NCBI RefSeq assembly: GCF_010977575.1
Contig: NZ_CP048812.1
Span: 3,534,001-3,598,000 of the forward strand
Source of the DNA: Halomonas socia
Lineage (GTDB): Bacteria > Pseudomonadota > Gammaproteobacteria > Pseudomonadales > Halomonadaceae
DNA length: 64,000 nucleotides
Reading direction: 5' to 3'
Below the pieces are notes generated by a model. It was not told the origin of the DNA. It searched no databases and was given only the letters and a program-made list of their open reading frames with translations. This document shows positions 7,791 to 17,266 of this stretch, piece after piece. Every line of letters begins with the position of its first letter. Within the stretch, counting starts at the first letter, position 1. The translations under genes and the position numbers were made by a program.

Positions 7791-9500
7791 CTAGTCGCGC
7801 CGGCCAAGCTCACGCCAGGCGGCATAGGTGCTGAGGAACACGCGGCCGGTGATCTCATCAAGGAAGTGGCTGCGGTTGAGCTGGTCCATCACCGGCCCCT
7901 TGACCTCGGCTAGGTGCAGGGTGACGTTAGAGTCCTTGAGGCGGGCGTTGATGGCGTCGAGGCTCTCCAGCGCCGAGGCGTCGATCAGGTTGACCGCCGA
8001 GCAGATTAGCACCACGTGCTGCAGTTCGGGCCGGCTGGCGACCAGGTCGTAGACGGTATCTTCCAGGTAGCGGGCGTTGGCGAAGTAGAGACTCTCGTCG
8101 ATGCGCAGCAGGGCGACATGGCTGGCGGTTTCGACCTCGTGGCGGGTCAGGTTGCGGAAGTGCTCGGTGCCGGGTACCCGGCCGACCAGCGCACTGTGCG
8201 GGCGGCTTGTGCGATACAGGAACAGGCCGATGGACAGCGCCACTCCGGCGATGATGCCGGCCTCCACCCCCTCCACCAGGGTCAGCAGGATGGTCACCGC
8301 CATGGCGGCAAAATCGCTGCGCGAGTAGCGCCAGGTCTGGCGCAGCATGTCGATGTCCACCAAGGTCAGGATCGATACGGTGATGGTCGCGGCCAGGGTG
8401 GCGATCGGCAGGTAGTGGAGCAGCGAGGTCATCGACAGCGTGACCAGGGCGATGCCGAGTGCGGCGAAGGCGCCGGCGGCGGGAGTCTGGGCACCAGCAT
8501 CGAAGTTGATCACGGTGCGCGAGAGCCCCCCGGTGACCGGCATGCCGCCGCTGAAGCCGGCGGCGAGGTTGGCGCCGCCGAGGCCGATCAGCTCCTGGTT
8601 GGGCGAGATCCGCTGGCGCCGCTTGGCGGCCAGCATCTGACCCATCGAGATCGACTCGACGAAGCCCACCAGGCTGATCAGCAGGGCCGGAATCAGCAGC
8701 GCCCGCCACAGCGACAGCTCGCTGAATGGCAGGGTAAGCGGCGGCAGGCCCTGGGGGATGGCGCCGACCACCGCCACGCCGCCCGCGGCCAGGTCCCAAT
8801 GCCAGCTGGCCAGCGTGGTGGTGACCACCGCGAACACCGGCCCGGCCTTGGCCAGCAGGTCGGCCAGGCCGTGCATCAGCCCCAGGCGCAGCAGCGCATC
8901 GCGGCCGTAGCGGCGCATCAGCACCAGGAAGGCCAGGGTGCCCAGGCCGATGGCCAGGGTTGGGCCGTGCACGTCAACGAGATTGGGTGCCAGGGTGATA
9001 AGGCGTTCGAGCAGCGTGAAACCGCTGCTGTCGATGCCCAGCATACTGCCCAGCTGGCTGGCGGCGATCAGGATGCCCGAGGCGGTAAGAAAGCCCGAAA
9101 TCACCGGATGGCTGAGGAAGTTGGTAAAGAACCCCAGCTTCATCAGCCCCATGACGGCGAGCATGCCCCCCGACAGCAGCGACAGCACCAGCGCCGCCTG
9201 CAGGTACTCCGGGCTGCCGGGGCTGGCTACCGCCGACAGCGCGGCGCCGGTCATCAGCGCGATGATCGCCACCGGGCCTACCGCCAGGGTGCGGCTGGTG
9301 CCGAACAGGCAGTAGACCAACTGCGGCAGGATGCTGGCGTAGAGTCCCACGACTGCCGGCAGGCCGGCGAGAATCGCATAGGCCAGCGACTGCGGGATCA
9401 CCATCACCGTGACGATGATGCCGGCCAGCAGGTCGGCGCCGAACAGCCGTCGGTGATAGTGGGGCAGCCAGGTGAGAATCGGCAGGTAGCGCTTGAGCAT
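7791..9500 (-). CDS. SulP-family anion transporter with STAS domain
   Basis: 569-residue inner-membrane transporter. The N-terminal signature ADLLAGIIVTVMVIPQSLAY and later RQRISPNQELIGLGGANL are typical SulP blocks. About 12 hydrophobic segments cover residues 20-420, followed by a cytoplasmic STAS domain (about 440-555) containing CSAVNLIDASALESLDAI. SulP proteins carry sulfate, bicarbonate or dicarboxylates; the substrate cannot be read from sequence and no linked sulfur or carbon-fixation gene helps. The start at 9500 (MLKRYLPILTWLPHY) matches the usual N-terminus; an ATG 18 codons upstream adds a non-family leader. It is convergent with lhgO. Confidence 0.88.
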   Translation of the reverse strand: MLKRYLPILTWLPHYHRRLFGADLLAGIIVTVMVIPQSLAYAILAGLPAVVGLYASILPQLVYCLFGTSRTLAVGPVAIIALMTGAALSAVASPGSPEYLQAALVLSLLSGGMLAVMGLMKLGFFTNFLSHPVISGFLTASGILIAASQLGSMLGIDSSGFTLLERLITLAPNLVDVHGPTLAIGLGTLAFLVLMRRYGRDALLRLGLMHGLADLLAKAGPVFAVVTTTLASWHWDLAAGGVAVVGAIPQGLPPLTLPFSELSLWRALLIPALLISLVGFVESISMGQMLAAKRRQRISPNQELIGLGGANLAAGFSGGMPVTGGLSRTVINFDAGAQTPAAGAFAALGIALVTLSMTSLLHYLPIATLAATITVSILTLVDIDMLRQTWRYSRSDFAAMAVTILLTLVEGVEAGIIAGVALSIGLFLYRTSRPHSALVGRVPGTEHFRNLTRHEVETASHVALLRIDESLYFANARYLEDTVYDLVASRPELQHVVLICSAVNLIDASALESLDAINARLKDSNVTLHLAEVKGPVMDQLNRSHFLDEITGRVFLSTYAAWRELGRRD

Positions 9501-9642
9501 CACGGGCCCGTGTCGGAAGGCGATATGGCATTGATGAGTCTGATAAACAATCAAGGTTACCGGAAATCAACCAGGATGTTGATCGCCAAGCGACGGCTAG
9601 CAGGTAACATGCGTCATAACAGGTCCCTGATGCGAGATGCCG

Positions 9643-10665
9643 ATGTCACTGGATACTCACTACCTCGAGAAGCAGCTGTTGGCGCTGCTGGCGATACCCT
9701 CGCCATCGCTGCATACCGCCGCGATCGCCGACCATCTGGCGGATGAACTCACGCGCTTGGGAGTGGTGACCCGGCGCAGCGTACGTGGCGACCTGCTCGC
9801 CGAGGCGCCGGGCGGCGCAGCGCGGCGGGCGATCACCGCACACATGGATACCCTGGGGGCGATGGTGGTGCGGCTCAAGGACAACGGCCGGCTGGCGGTG
9901 CGCCCGATCGGCTCGTGGAATGCACGCTTTGCCGACGGCGCGCGGGTCAAGCTGCATGGCGAGATGGGGGAGGTAGTGGCGACCGGCACCCTGCTGCCGA
10001 CCAAGGCGTCGGGGCATGTCTACAATGAGGCAGTCGATCGGCTGCCGGCGGACTGGGCGCATATCGAGCTGCGCCTGGATCTGGTCGAAACCTCGCCGGC
10101 GGCGCTGCGTGAGCAGGGCATCGAGGTGGGCGCGCTGGTCAGCGTTGACAGCCATCCCAGCGTCACCGAGAGCGGCTTTATCAATGCCCGCCATCTCGAC
10201 AACAAGGCAGCCATCGCCTGTTTGTTGGCGGCAATTCGCGCGGTTGGCCTGCCCGACGACGTGCGGCTGGTGTTCTCCTGCGCCGAGGAGCTCGGGGTGG
10301 GTATCAGCCACGTGATGTTCGACGGCATCGAGGAGGTGCTCAACCTGGATATCGCCGCCCAGGGTGAGGGCCAGAATGTCTGCCACCACGGGGTGACCAT
10401 CGCCATGCTCGACTCGCTGGGGCCCTTGCATCCCGTGGCGACCCGGCGGCTGATTGCGCTGTGTCGTGAGCAGCAGATCCCCTTTACCCGCGACTGCTTT
10501 CCCTACTACTACTGTGACGGCGACGCCGCGGCCAAGGCCGGCCTCGACGTGCGCAATGCGCTGGCCTGCTTCGGCGCCGATGCCTCCCATGGCTGGGAGC
10601 GGGTGCACCGCGACTCGTTGCTGGCGCTGAGTCGGCTGGTGATGGCCTGGCTGCCTGCGCAATAA
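9643..10665 (+). CDS. M42-family metallopeptidase (osmoprotectant NAGGN-system type)
   Basis: 340-residue binuclear metallo-aminopeptidase relative. Metal-binding and catalytic positions visible: ITAHMDTLG (His and general-base Asp), HLDNKAAIA (bridging Asp), CAEELG (catalytic Glu pair), LDIAAQGEG (Asp) and ASHGWERVH (His). The sequence is closest in my reading to the M42 peptidases that sit in N-acetylglutaminylglutamine amide (NAGGN) osmolyte clusters; here no asnO- or ngg-like neighbour is present. ATG 9643 was preferred to the ATG two codons earlier because the only ribosome-site-like GCGAG abuts the earlier one. True substrate unknown. Confidence 0.78.
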   Translation: MSLDTHYLEKQLLALLAIPSPSLHTAAIADHLADELTRLGVVTRRSVRGDLLAEAPGGAARRAITAHMDTLGAMVVRLKDNGRLAVRPIGSWNARFADGARVKLHGEMGEVVATGTLLPTKASGHVYNEAVDRLPADWAHIELRLDLVETSPAALREQGIEVGALVSVDSHPSVTESGFINARHLDNKAAIACLLAAIRAVGLPDDVRLVFSCAEELGVGISHVMFDGIEEVLNLDIAAQGEGQNVCHHGVTIAMLDSLGPLHPVATRRLIALCREQQIPFTRDCFPYYYCDGDAAAKAGLDVRNALACFGADASHGWERVHRDSLLALSRLVMAWLPAQ

Positions 10666-11039
10666 ACCTATCTGATGGCTCATCTTGGTCGCCACCAGCC
10701 CCATCATCGGCTACACGGAAAGTACCTGGATGATCAAGGTATTATCCTCATGGCTCGTGATCCCATACGATTGCAGCAGGGACGCCACCAATGCCATACA
10801 AGCCGTTGAAGGTGGCTGAGCCCTATGCGTAATCAAGTTAATCTGTATTTAAGCGAGTTAGTAAAAAAGACATTATTTTAACCTCTCTTCATTATACGCC
10901 TGCCCCAACTGTTCCTATGCTGTTGATACACCGTTCGCCCATCTTGGCTGCATCACTACCTTGCAAGTGAAGGTTTGAGCAACCTGAAGGCGACTCCCAG
11001 GAAAGGAAAGCAAGGCAAGGCAAGGCCAAGGAGAGTGAT
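10666..11039. other. 374-base intergenic region, no gene recognised
   Basis: This region lies between the M42 peptidase and glucose dehydrogenase. The middle part (about 10840-10905) is markedly AT-rich and is the likely place of the gcd promoter, but I see no convincing -35/-10 pair. The last 40 bases repeat AAGGC/AAGG several times and end in AAGGAGAG, the ribosome site of gcd. I see no coding sequence or RNA here that I can support. Confidence 0.5.
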
Positions 11040-13451
11040 ATGGCAGCGGTATTAACAGGAGGGATTCTGTTGTTGTTGGGCTTGGGCCTGGCAATCGGCG
11101 GCGTGTGGCTCGCGGCACTCGGAGGAAGCTGGTTTTACCTGCTGGCGTCGCTAGGGTTTCTAGTCACCGCCGGGCTATTGATCAAGCGACATGGCGCTGC
11201 CCTGTGGGTCTATGCCGTGGTCGTGATCATTACCCTGCTGTGGGCGTTATGGGAAGTCGGGCTCGATTGGTGGGCGTTAGTGCCCCGTTGCAGCCTGGTC
11301 GTCCTGATTGGCCTGTGGTTGCTAACCCCCTGGGTATCACGGGCCCTAGGCACGCATGCGGCATCACGCGACCCGGACATCGCTTCTACCAGGCCATTCA
11401 GCTCGGCGTTCGATTCGCGGACCATGGCGCCGCTGGCCGCTGCGCTGGCCGTGTCAGCGATCGTGGCGCTGATCTCGCTATTCACCGACCCGCACGCTGT
11501 ACAGGGACGTCTGCCCGACGCGGTGGAGAGGCCAACGCAAGATGCCAGCGCCCAGAACGATGAGGCCCAGCCCGTTGAGGGTATCGCCGATGGCGATTGG
11601 CACGCCTATGGCCGGACCGGGTACGGCCAGCGCTATTCACCGCTGGACGAGATCACGCCACAGAATGTGGGCGAGCTCGAGGTGGTCTGGACCTTCAATA
11701 CTGGCGATATGCGCGGCCCGGGCGACCCCATCGAGACCACCTACGAAGTGACGCCGCTAAAGGTGGACGACACGCTGTACCTGTGTACCCCGCATAGCTT
11801 GGTCATCGCGCTCGATGCTGACGATGGCAGCGAGAAATGGCGTTTCGATCCCCAATCACCGCAGGACATCAACCGTCAGCACCAGACCTGCCGTGGCGTT
11901 TCGTATCATCCCGGTAGTGACGAGACCGCCGATGCCGGCGAGATGCTCTGTGAACGACGCATTTTCATGCCGACCGCCGATGCGCGCCTCTTGGCACTCG
12001 ATGCCGAGAGTGGCCGTGTCTGCGAGGGTTTCGGAGACGATGGCGCCATTGATCTGTCGGCCAACATGCCGAATTACCTGCCGGGCTTCTATTACTCCAC
12101 GTCGCCTCCCGTGGTTACGCAGCACCTGGTGATCATCGGCGGCGCCATCAACGACAATGTGACCACCGACAACACCTCGGGTGTGATACGCGCCTATGAT
12201 GTTCAAAGCGGCGAGCTGGTCTGGAACTGGGATCCGGGCAACCCCGAGGAAACGGTCCCCATCGCCGACAATGACTTTTATGTCGCCAACAGCCCCAACA
12301 TGTGGTCGATTGCCAGCGTCGATGAAAGCCTCGGCATGGTCTATCTGCCGATGGGCAACCAGCCCCCCGACCAATGGGGCGTCGAGCGCGACGAGTTCAC
12401 CGGCCGCTTCTCCTCTTCCATCGTGGCGCTCAACCTTGCCGATGGTCGGGTCGAGTGGGTCTTCCAGACCGTTTATCACGACCTGTGGGATTACGATGTA
12501 CCCTCCCAGCCCAGCCTGATCGACCTGAGTATGCCGGAAGGTGATGTGCCGGCGCTGGTGGCTCCTACCAAGCAGGGCGATCTTTTCGTGCTCAATCGCG
12601 AGACCGGCGAGCCGATCCTGCCGGTCGTTGAAGAGGAAGTGTCTCAAGCGACACAATTGCCCGATATCGCCCATCCCACCCAGCCGGCCTCGGCGCTCTC
12701 CCTGGAGCCGCCGCCGTTGCAGGAGGCGGCCATGTGGGGCGTGACGCTCTTCGACCAGTTGGCCTGTCGCATCGCGTTTCGTCAGCTGAACTACGAAGGA
12801 CGCTATACCCCGCCTTCCACCAACGGAACGCTGGTCTACCCGGGCAATTTCGGCGTCTTCAACTGGGGCAGTATCGCCGTCGACCCTGAGCGTCAGATCG
12901 CCTTCACCACGCCTGGTTATCTCGCCTTCGTGTCGCGCCTGATTCCACGCGACGACGACTATAGCGTTCATGTCAGCATGGATTCGCCCGGCCCGGGCAT
13001 CAACGAGAACTTCGGTGCGCCTTACGCGGTTGAGCTCATGCCGTTCATGTCGCCCATCGACCTGCCCTGCCAACAGCCGCCCTGGGGTATGGTCGCCGGC
13101 GCCAACCTGCGGACCGGGGAGGTCGTCTGGCAACATCGCAATGGCACCGTGCGCGACCTCGCCCCGCTACCTCTGCCGCTCAAGCTTGGTGTTCCGGACC
13201 TCGGTGGCCCTGTCATGACGGCGGGAGGCGTGGCATTCATGAGCGGCACCCTGGACTATTACGTTCGCGCCTACGACGTTACGAACGGCGAGCAGCTCTG
13301 GGAAGACCGTTTGCCCGCCGGCGGGCAGGCCACGCCGATGACCTACCGCAACTCGCAAGGTAAGCAGATGGTAGTGGTCGTGGCGGGCGGCCATGGGTCG
13401 CTGGGCACCAAGGCCGGTGATGCTATCATTGCCTATGCCTTGCCCGAATGA
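11040..13451 (+). CDS. gcd: Membrane-bound PQQ-dependent glucose dehydrogenase (glucose/quinate/shikimate family)
   Basis: 803 residues. An N-terminal membrane anchor of about five helices (residues 1-140) is followed by a periplasmic eight-bladed propeller with tryptophan-docking repeats (for example DGDWHAYGRTGYGQRYSPL, LVWNWDPGNPEE, VYHDLWDYDVPSQPSLIDL, GEQLWEDRLPAGGQATPM). The enzyme oxidises aldoses to lactones in the periplasm and gives electrons to ubiquinone, using bound PQQ and Ca2+ or Mg2+. Anchor plus propeller and total length match Gcd rather than soluble quinoproteins. Quinate or shikimate as substrate cannot be excluded. PQQ-synthesis genes are not in the window. Confidence 0.9.
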   Translation: MAAVLTGGILLLLGLGLAIGGVWLAALGGSWFYLLASLGFLVTAGLLIKRHGAALWVYAVVVIITLLWALWEVGLDWWALVPRCSLVVLIGLWLLTPWVSRALGTHAASRDPDIASTRPFSSAFDSRTMAPLAAALAVSAIVALISLFTDPHAVQGRLPDAVERPTQDASAQNDEAQPVEGIADGDWHAYGRTGYGQRYSPLDEITPQNVGELEVVWTFNTGDMRGPGDPIETTYEVTPLKVDDTLYLCTPHSLVIALDADDGSEKWRFDPQSPQDINRQHQTCRGVSYHPGSDETADAGEMLCERRIFMPTADARLLALDAESGRVCEGFGDDGAIDLSANMPNYLPGFYYSTSPPVVTQHLVIIGGAINDNVTTDNTSGVIRAYDVQSGELVWNWDPGNPEETVPIADNDFYVANSPNMWSIASVDESLGMVYLPMGNQPPDQWGVERDEFTGRFSSSIVALNLADGRVEWVFQTVYHDLWDYDVPSQPSLIDLSMPEGDVPALVAPTKQGDLFVLNRETGEPILPVVEEEVSQATQLPDIAHPTQPASALSLEPPPLQEAAMWGVTLFDQLACRIAFRQLNYEGRYTPPSTNGTLVYPGNFGVFNWGSIAVDPERQIAFTTPGYLAFVSRLIPRDDDYSVHVSMDSPGPGINENFGAPYAVELMPFMSPIDLPCQQPPWGMVAGANLRTGEVVWQHRNGTVRDLAPLPLPLKLGVPDLGGPVMTAGGVAFMSGTLDYYVRAYDVTNGEQLWEDRLPAGGQATPMTYRNSQGKQMVVVVAGGHGSLGTKAGDAIIAYALPE

Positions 13452-13504
13452 ATAAGGGCCCCGGCCAAGTGAGCCGTGTGATCCATATGCGTCATCAGAT
13501 AACG

Positions 13505-14341
13505 CTAAGCGCCGGGCGAACGCCTGCCCGGCCAATGGCCCTGCAGCGCCAAGTATTCACGGCTAGGTCCGCTGGCCGCTCCCTCGGCCTTGAAGAAGGT
13601 CTTCTCGAGCATCGCCTCACGCGCCTCCATCAGCGCCTGGGCGGCACGCATATGCTCTGCCATCACCCGACTGGCGCGGGTGGCGTCGGCGTCGCGCAGT
13701 GCGGCGATGAGCTGCTGCTGGTAGCCGTGGCCGCGCTGGCGCAGCTCCGGGTAGGGTTGCTGATAGATGCGCTGGCAGACGGTGTGGTTCATCAATAGCC
13801 GAATCGGATAGCGACACATCAGTGCCAGCAGCGGGTTGGGGCAGTGCTCAACCAGCAGCAGGTGAAATTCGAGCTCCTTGAGACGCTGGGTGCGCTCCTC
13901 GTCGAGGGTGGCCGGCGGGTGGTCGTAGTAGGCCATCACTGCTTCCAGGCTGGTGAAGGCCGCGGCGTCGAGCCGGCCGGCGATGCTCGCCACCAGCGCC
14001 GGCTCGAGCTGCTTGCGCACCTCGTAGATATCGTGAATGGTCGGCGGGCGAAAGAAGAAGTAGTTGCCGAGCAGCTCCATGCTGCGGTCGGCGCTGACCT
14101 CGGCGATAAAGGCACCGCCCTTGGGACCGGTGCGGGTCTGGATAAGGCCCTGTGCCTCGAGGGCGCGCAGCGCCTCGCGAATGGTGCCCTTGGAGGCGCC
14201 CAGGGCGTCGATCAGGTGCTGCTCCTGGGGCAGTCGCTCGCCGGGAGCCAGGCCATGCGCGGCGATATAGTCCTTGAGCGCCTCGGCGATGGCATGGGTG
14301 CGCTTGCGGCGCGGAGCAGCGGCGGGCGATGACGAATTCAT
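13505..14341 (-). CDS. GntR-family regulator with FCD domain, last gene of the peptide ABC operon
   Basis: 278 residues with an N-terminal winged helix (about 14-75, LIDALGASKGTIREALRALEAQG) and an FCD domain (about 95-235). Its ATG overlaps the stop of the upstream ABC ATPase gene (ATGA type), so it is co-translated with the transporter. Likely a repressor that answers to the transported compound or a breakdown product. A candidate operator is the 18-base palindrome at 19915-19932 in front of the operon. The effector is not known from sequence. Confidence 0.82.
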   Translation of the reverse strand: MNSSSPAAAPRRKRTHAIAEALKDYIAAHGLAPGERLPQEQHLIDALGASKGTIREALRALEAQGLIQTRTGPKGGAFIAEVSADRSMELLGNYFFFRPPTIHDIYEVRKQLEPALVASIAGRLDAAAFTSLEAVMAYYDHPPATLDEERTQRLKELEFHLLLVEHCPNPLLALMCRYPIRLLMNHTVCQRIYQQPYPELRQRGHGYQQQLIAALRDADATRASRVMAEHMRAAQALMEAREAMLEKTFFKAEGAASGPSREYLALQGHWPGRRSPGA

Positions 14342-15357
14342 GGTGCTCCCGGGGTGGCGTTGGTCGAGGCGCTAGCCTGCCATGGCCCTCGCTCGGGGTA
14401 CAGGCAGGCGGCACGATGCGAACTCTCGTCAAGCGCGTCCAGCGGGGGCGGCGCCTGGCGGCAGTCATCGCAGGCCTTGGGGCATCGCGGCGCGAAGGCG
14501 CAGCCGGGTGGCGGGTCGAGGGGGTCGGGCAGCTCGGCGGCGCTGGACTCGGCGACAATGGGCGGCCCGCCGGGTACCGGGGCACTGCCCAGCAGCAGCC
14601 GGGTATAGGGGTGCGCGGGTTCGCCGAACAGCCGGCGCGCCGGGGCCTGTTCCACCACCCGCCCGAAGTACATCACCGCGATGCGCTGACTGATGGTCTC
14701 GACCACCGACAGGTCGTGACTGATGAACAGGTAGGTGAGGTCGAACTCGGCCTTGAGCCGGCGCAGCAGCTTGAGCACCTGGGCCTGTACCGAGACATCC
14801 AGTGCCGACACCGGCTCGTCGAGGACCAGCACTTCGGGTTCGGCAGCCAGCGCCCGGGCGATGCCGATGCGCTGGGCCTGGCCGCCGGAGAACTCATGAG
14901 GGTAGCGGGTCACGAACTCCGGGCGCAGGTTGACCACCTCGAGCAGCTCGGCGATGCGCGCGTCCAGCGCCCGGCCGGAGAGGCCGCGCAGGTGCTTGAG
15001 CGGGGCGGCGAGAATTTCGCGGATGCGCATGCGCGGGTTGAGCGAACTGAGCGGGTCCTGGAAGACGTACTGGATGCGCCGCGACAGCGCGTGACGGTCG
15101 AGTCGGCGCATGGCCTGAAGGTCTTCGCCGGCGAAGCGGACCTGGCCGGCGCTGGGGGTGTCGAGCCCGACCAGCATGCGCGCCAGGGTCGACTTGCCGC
15201 AGCCGGACTCGCCGACGATGCCCAGGGTTTCGCCGCGGGCCACCTGCAGGTCGACGCCCTGCACGGCGTGTACGCCCGGTTTGGCCACGCCCAGCAGGCT
15301 GCGCCCGCCGCCGAAGGTGCGCGTCAGGCCGGTGATGTCGAGCAGCGGTTCAGGCAT
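14338..15357 (-). CDS. Oligopeptide/dipeptide ABC transporter ATP-binding protein (DppF type)
   Basis: 339-residue ATPase. Walker A is GESGCGKSTLA, the Q-loop region is VFQDPLSSLNPRM, the ABC signature is FSGGQAQRIGIARAL, Walker B is VLVLDEPVSALD and the switch His is in FISHDLSVV. The C-terminus has the Cys-rich oligopeptide extension (CAFAPRCPKACDDC) seen in DppD/F proteins, which in relatives can bind an iron-sulfur cluster. Its start overlaps the end of the upstream permease/ATPase gene by eight bases. It pairs with the ATPase half of that gene to power peptide-type import. Confidence 0.93.
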   Translation of the reverse strand: MPEPLLDITGLTRTFGGGRSLLGVAKPGVHAVQGVDLQVARGETLGIVGESGCGKSTLARMLVGLDTPSAGQVRFAGEDLQAMRRLDRHALSRRIQYVFQDPLSSLNPRMRIREILAAPLKHLRGLSGRALDARIAELLEVVNLRPEFVTRYPHEFSGGQAQRIGIARALAAEPEVLVLDEPVSALDVSVQAQVLKLLRRLKAEFDLTYLFISHDLSVVETISQRIAVMYFGRVVEQAPARRLFGEPAHPYTRLLLGSAPVPGGPPIVAESSAAELPDPLDPPPGCAFAPRCPKACDDCRQAPPPLDALDESSHRAACLYPERGPWQASASTNATPGAP

Positions 15358-17266
15358 GGGCAGCTCCGGTTGTCGTGCGGTTGGCCAGCGGCTTGATGCA
15401 GCGCACCTGGCGCTCGGCGTCGCTGGCGATCAGCGCGATCTCACCTTCACGGCAGTGCGGCTCGGCCAGGTCGCAGCGCTCGGCGAAGGCGCAGCCGGGC
15501 GGCAGGGCGTTGGCCGCCGGCGGCAGGCCAGGAATCGCCGCCGGCTCGTGGTCGGGGTCGCCGAGGCGGGGGACGCAGTCGATCAGCCGCCGGGTGTAGG
15601 GGTGGCGCGGGTTCTCCAGCAGCTCGCGGGTCGGTCCCACCTCGACGATGCGTCCGGCGTACATCACCGCCACGCGGTCACAGATCTGCGATACCACCCC
15701 GAAGTCGTGGGTGATGAACAGCACCGCGGTGCCCTGCTCCTCGCGCAGCCGCTTGAGCAGGGCAAGGATCTGCGCCTGAACGGTGACGTCCAGCGCCGTG
15801 GTCGGCTCGTCGGCGATGATCAGCTGCGGATCGTTAGCCAGCGCCATGGCGATGCCAACCCGCTGGCGCATGCCGCCGGAAAGTTCGTGAGGGTACTGCC
15901 CGGCGCGACGCTCGGGGTTGGGGATACGCACCTGGCCGAGCAGCGCCACGGCACGCTCGTGGGCGGCCTGGCGCGACAGCGGCTGGTGGGTGCGAAGCGC
16001 CTCGACCAGCTGCTCGCCGACCTTGATCAGCGGATGCAGGGTCGAGAGCGGGTCCTGGAACACATAGGCCACCTGGTTGCCGCGCACCTTGCGCAGCTCG
16101 CGGATGCCTAGGTCGAGCAGGTCGCGGCCCTCGAACTCGACCCGACCGCCGCTGATCACGCCCGGCGGCGAGGCCACCAGCCCCAAAAGCGACAGCGCGG
16201 TGACCGACTTGCCGGAGCCCGACTCGCCGACCAGACCCAGGCACTCATTGGGCTTGAGGGCGAAACTCACGCCGTTGACGGCACGATAGGTGTCGCGACC
16301 CACCTCGAAGTCGGTATGCAGGCCGTCGACCTCGAGCAGTGCCGGCGTTTGGCCAGAGGTTTTCGCGTCGTCATCGACCCGGTTGTGGTGGCGCCGGCGC
16401 AGGCGGGTCTGCGGCGCTGGGCGCGACAGCGCACCGGACTTGAGGCGCGGATCGAGGGCGTCACGCACGCCGTCGCCGAGCAGGTTGATGCTCATCACCA
16501 GCAGGAAGATCGCTATCCCCGGCAGGGTAGCGACATGGGGGGCGTTGATGATCATGCGCCGACCCTCGCCGAGCATCGAACCGAGGTCCGCCTGGGGCGG
16601 TTGGGCGCCAAGGCCGAGGAAGCTCAGCCCGGCGGTTTCGAGGATCATCCAGCCCACCGTGGTGGAGAGGGTGATGACGATCACCGGCAGCACGTTGGGC
16701 AGTATCTCGCTGACCAGGATGCGCAGGTCGCCCTTGCCCGACAGCCGCGCGGCGTCGACGAACTCGCGATGCGCGATGCTCACCGTGGCGCCGCGGATGT
16801 TGCGCGCGAAGAACGGGATATTGACGATGGCGATGGCATAGAGGGCGTTCATCAGCCCGGGCCCCAGCACCGCAACGATGGCCAGGGCCAGCAGGATATA
16901 GGGGAACGCCATCAGCATGTCGATACCGCGCATCAGCACGTTGTCGGTGCGCCCGCCGAAATAGCCCGACACCAGCCCGATCAGCGAGCCGATGAAGGCG
17001 GCTACCAGCGAGGCGGCAATGCCCACCGCCAGGCTCACCCGCAGGCCCCACAGCAACCGCGAGAGAATATCGCGGCCGAGTTGGTCGGTACCCAGCCAAT
17101 GGCCCTCGGAGAGCGGCGACTGCAGGCGGTTGGCGGGATTGGTGGCGTTGGGCTCGAGCAGCGGCAGCAGCGGCGTGACCAGCGCCAGCGCCACCAGAGC
17201 GAGCAGCAACAGGCCGCCGAACGCCGCCAGGCGGTTGCGCGCCAGCAGTTTGAGGAATGCCATCAT
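15350..17266 (-). CDS. Peptide ABC transporter: permease (DppC type) read in one frame with ATPase (DppD type)
   Basis: 638 residues. Residues 1-290 are a DppC permease (MMAFLKLLARN start, six helices, EFVDAARLSGKGDLRILVSEILPNV as the EAA loop, ends DALDPRLKS). A linker of about 30 arginine/proline-rich residues follows, then a complete DppD ATPase (Walker A GESGSGKSVTA, signature LSGGMRQRVGIAMAL, Walker B LIIADEPTTALD, Cys-rich tail CAFAERCDLAEPHC). No stop separates the two. Its ATG overlaps the upstream permease stop (ATGA). Permease-ATPase fusions are known in this family. However, an ATG at 16374 (minus strand) would start a normal separate DppD if one base were added at the T run 16360-16363, so a base-calling artefact is possible. 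Confidence 0.85.
   Translation of the reverse strand: MMAFLKLLARNRLAAFGGLLLLALVALALVTPLLPLLEPNATNPANRLQSPLSEGHWLGTDQLGRDILSRLLWGLRVSLAVGIAASLVAAFIGSLIGLVSGYFGGRTDNVLMRGIDMLMAFPYILLALAIVAVLGPGLMNALYAIAIVNIPFFARNIRGATVSIAHREFVDAARLSGKGDLRILVSEILPNVLPVIVITLSTTVGWMILETAGLSFLGLGAQPPQADLGSMLGEGRRMIINAPHVATLPGIAIFLLVMSINLLGDGVRDALDPRLKSGALSRPAPQTRLRRRHHNRVDDDAKTSGQTPALLEVDGLHTDFEVGRDTYRAVNGVSFALKPNECLGLVGESGSGKSVTALSLLGLVASPPGVISGGRVEFEGRDLLDLGIRELRKVRGNQVAYVFQDPLSTLHPLIKVGEQLVEALRTHQPLSRQAAHERAVALLGQVRIPNPERRAGQYPHELSGGMRQRVGIAMALANDPQLIIADEPTTALDVTVQAQILALLKRLREEQGTAVLFITHDFGVVSQICDRVAVMYAGRIVEVGPTRELLENPRHPYTRRLIDCVPRLGDPDHEPAAIPGLPPAANALPPGCAFAERCDLAEPHCREGEIALIASDAERQVRCIKPLANRTTTGAAHA

Noticed and set aside
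8016..9746. 576-codon plus-strand frame opposite the SulP gene
   Set aside because: Gln/His/Arg/Gly-rich translation typical of the antisense of a GC-rich membrane gene; no ribosome site; the minus strand encodes a clear transporter.
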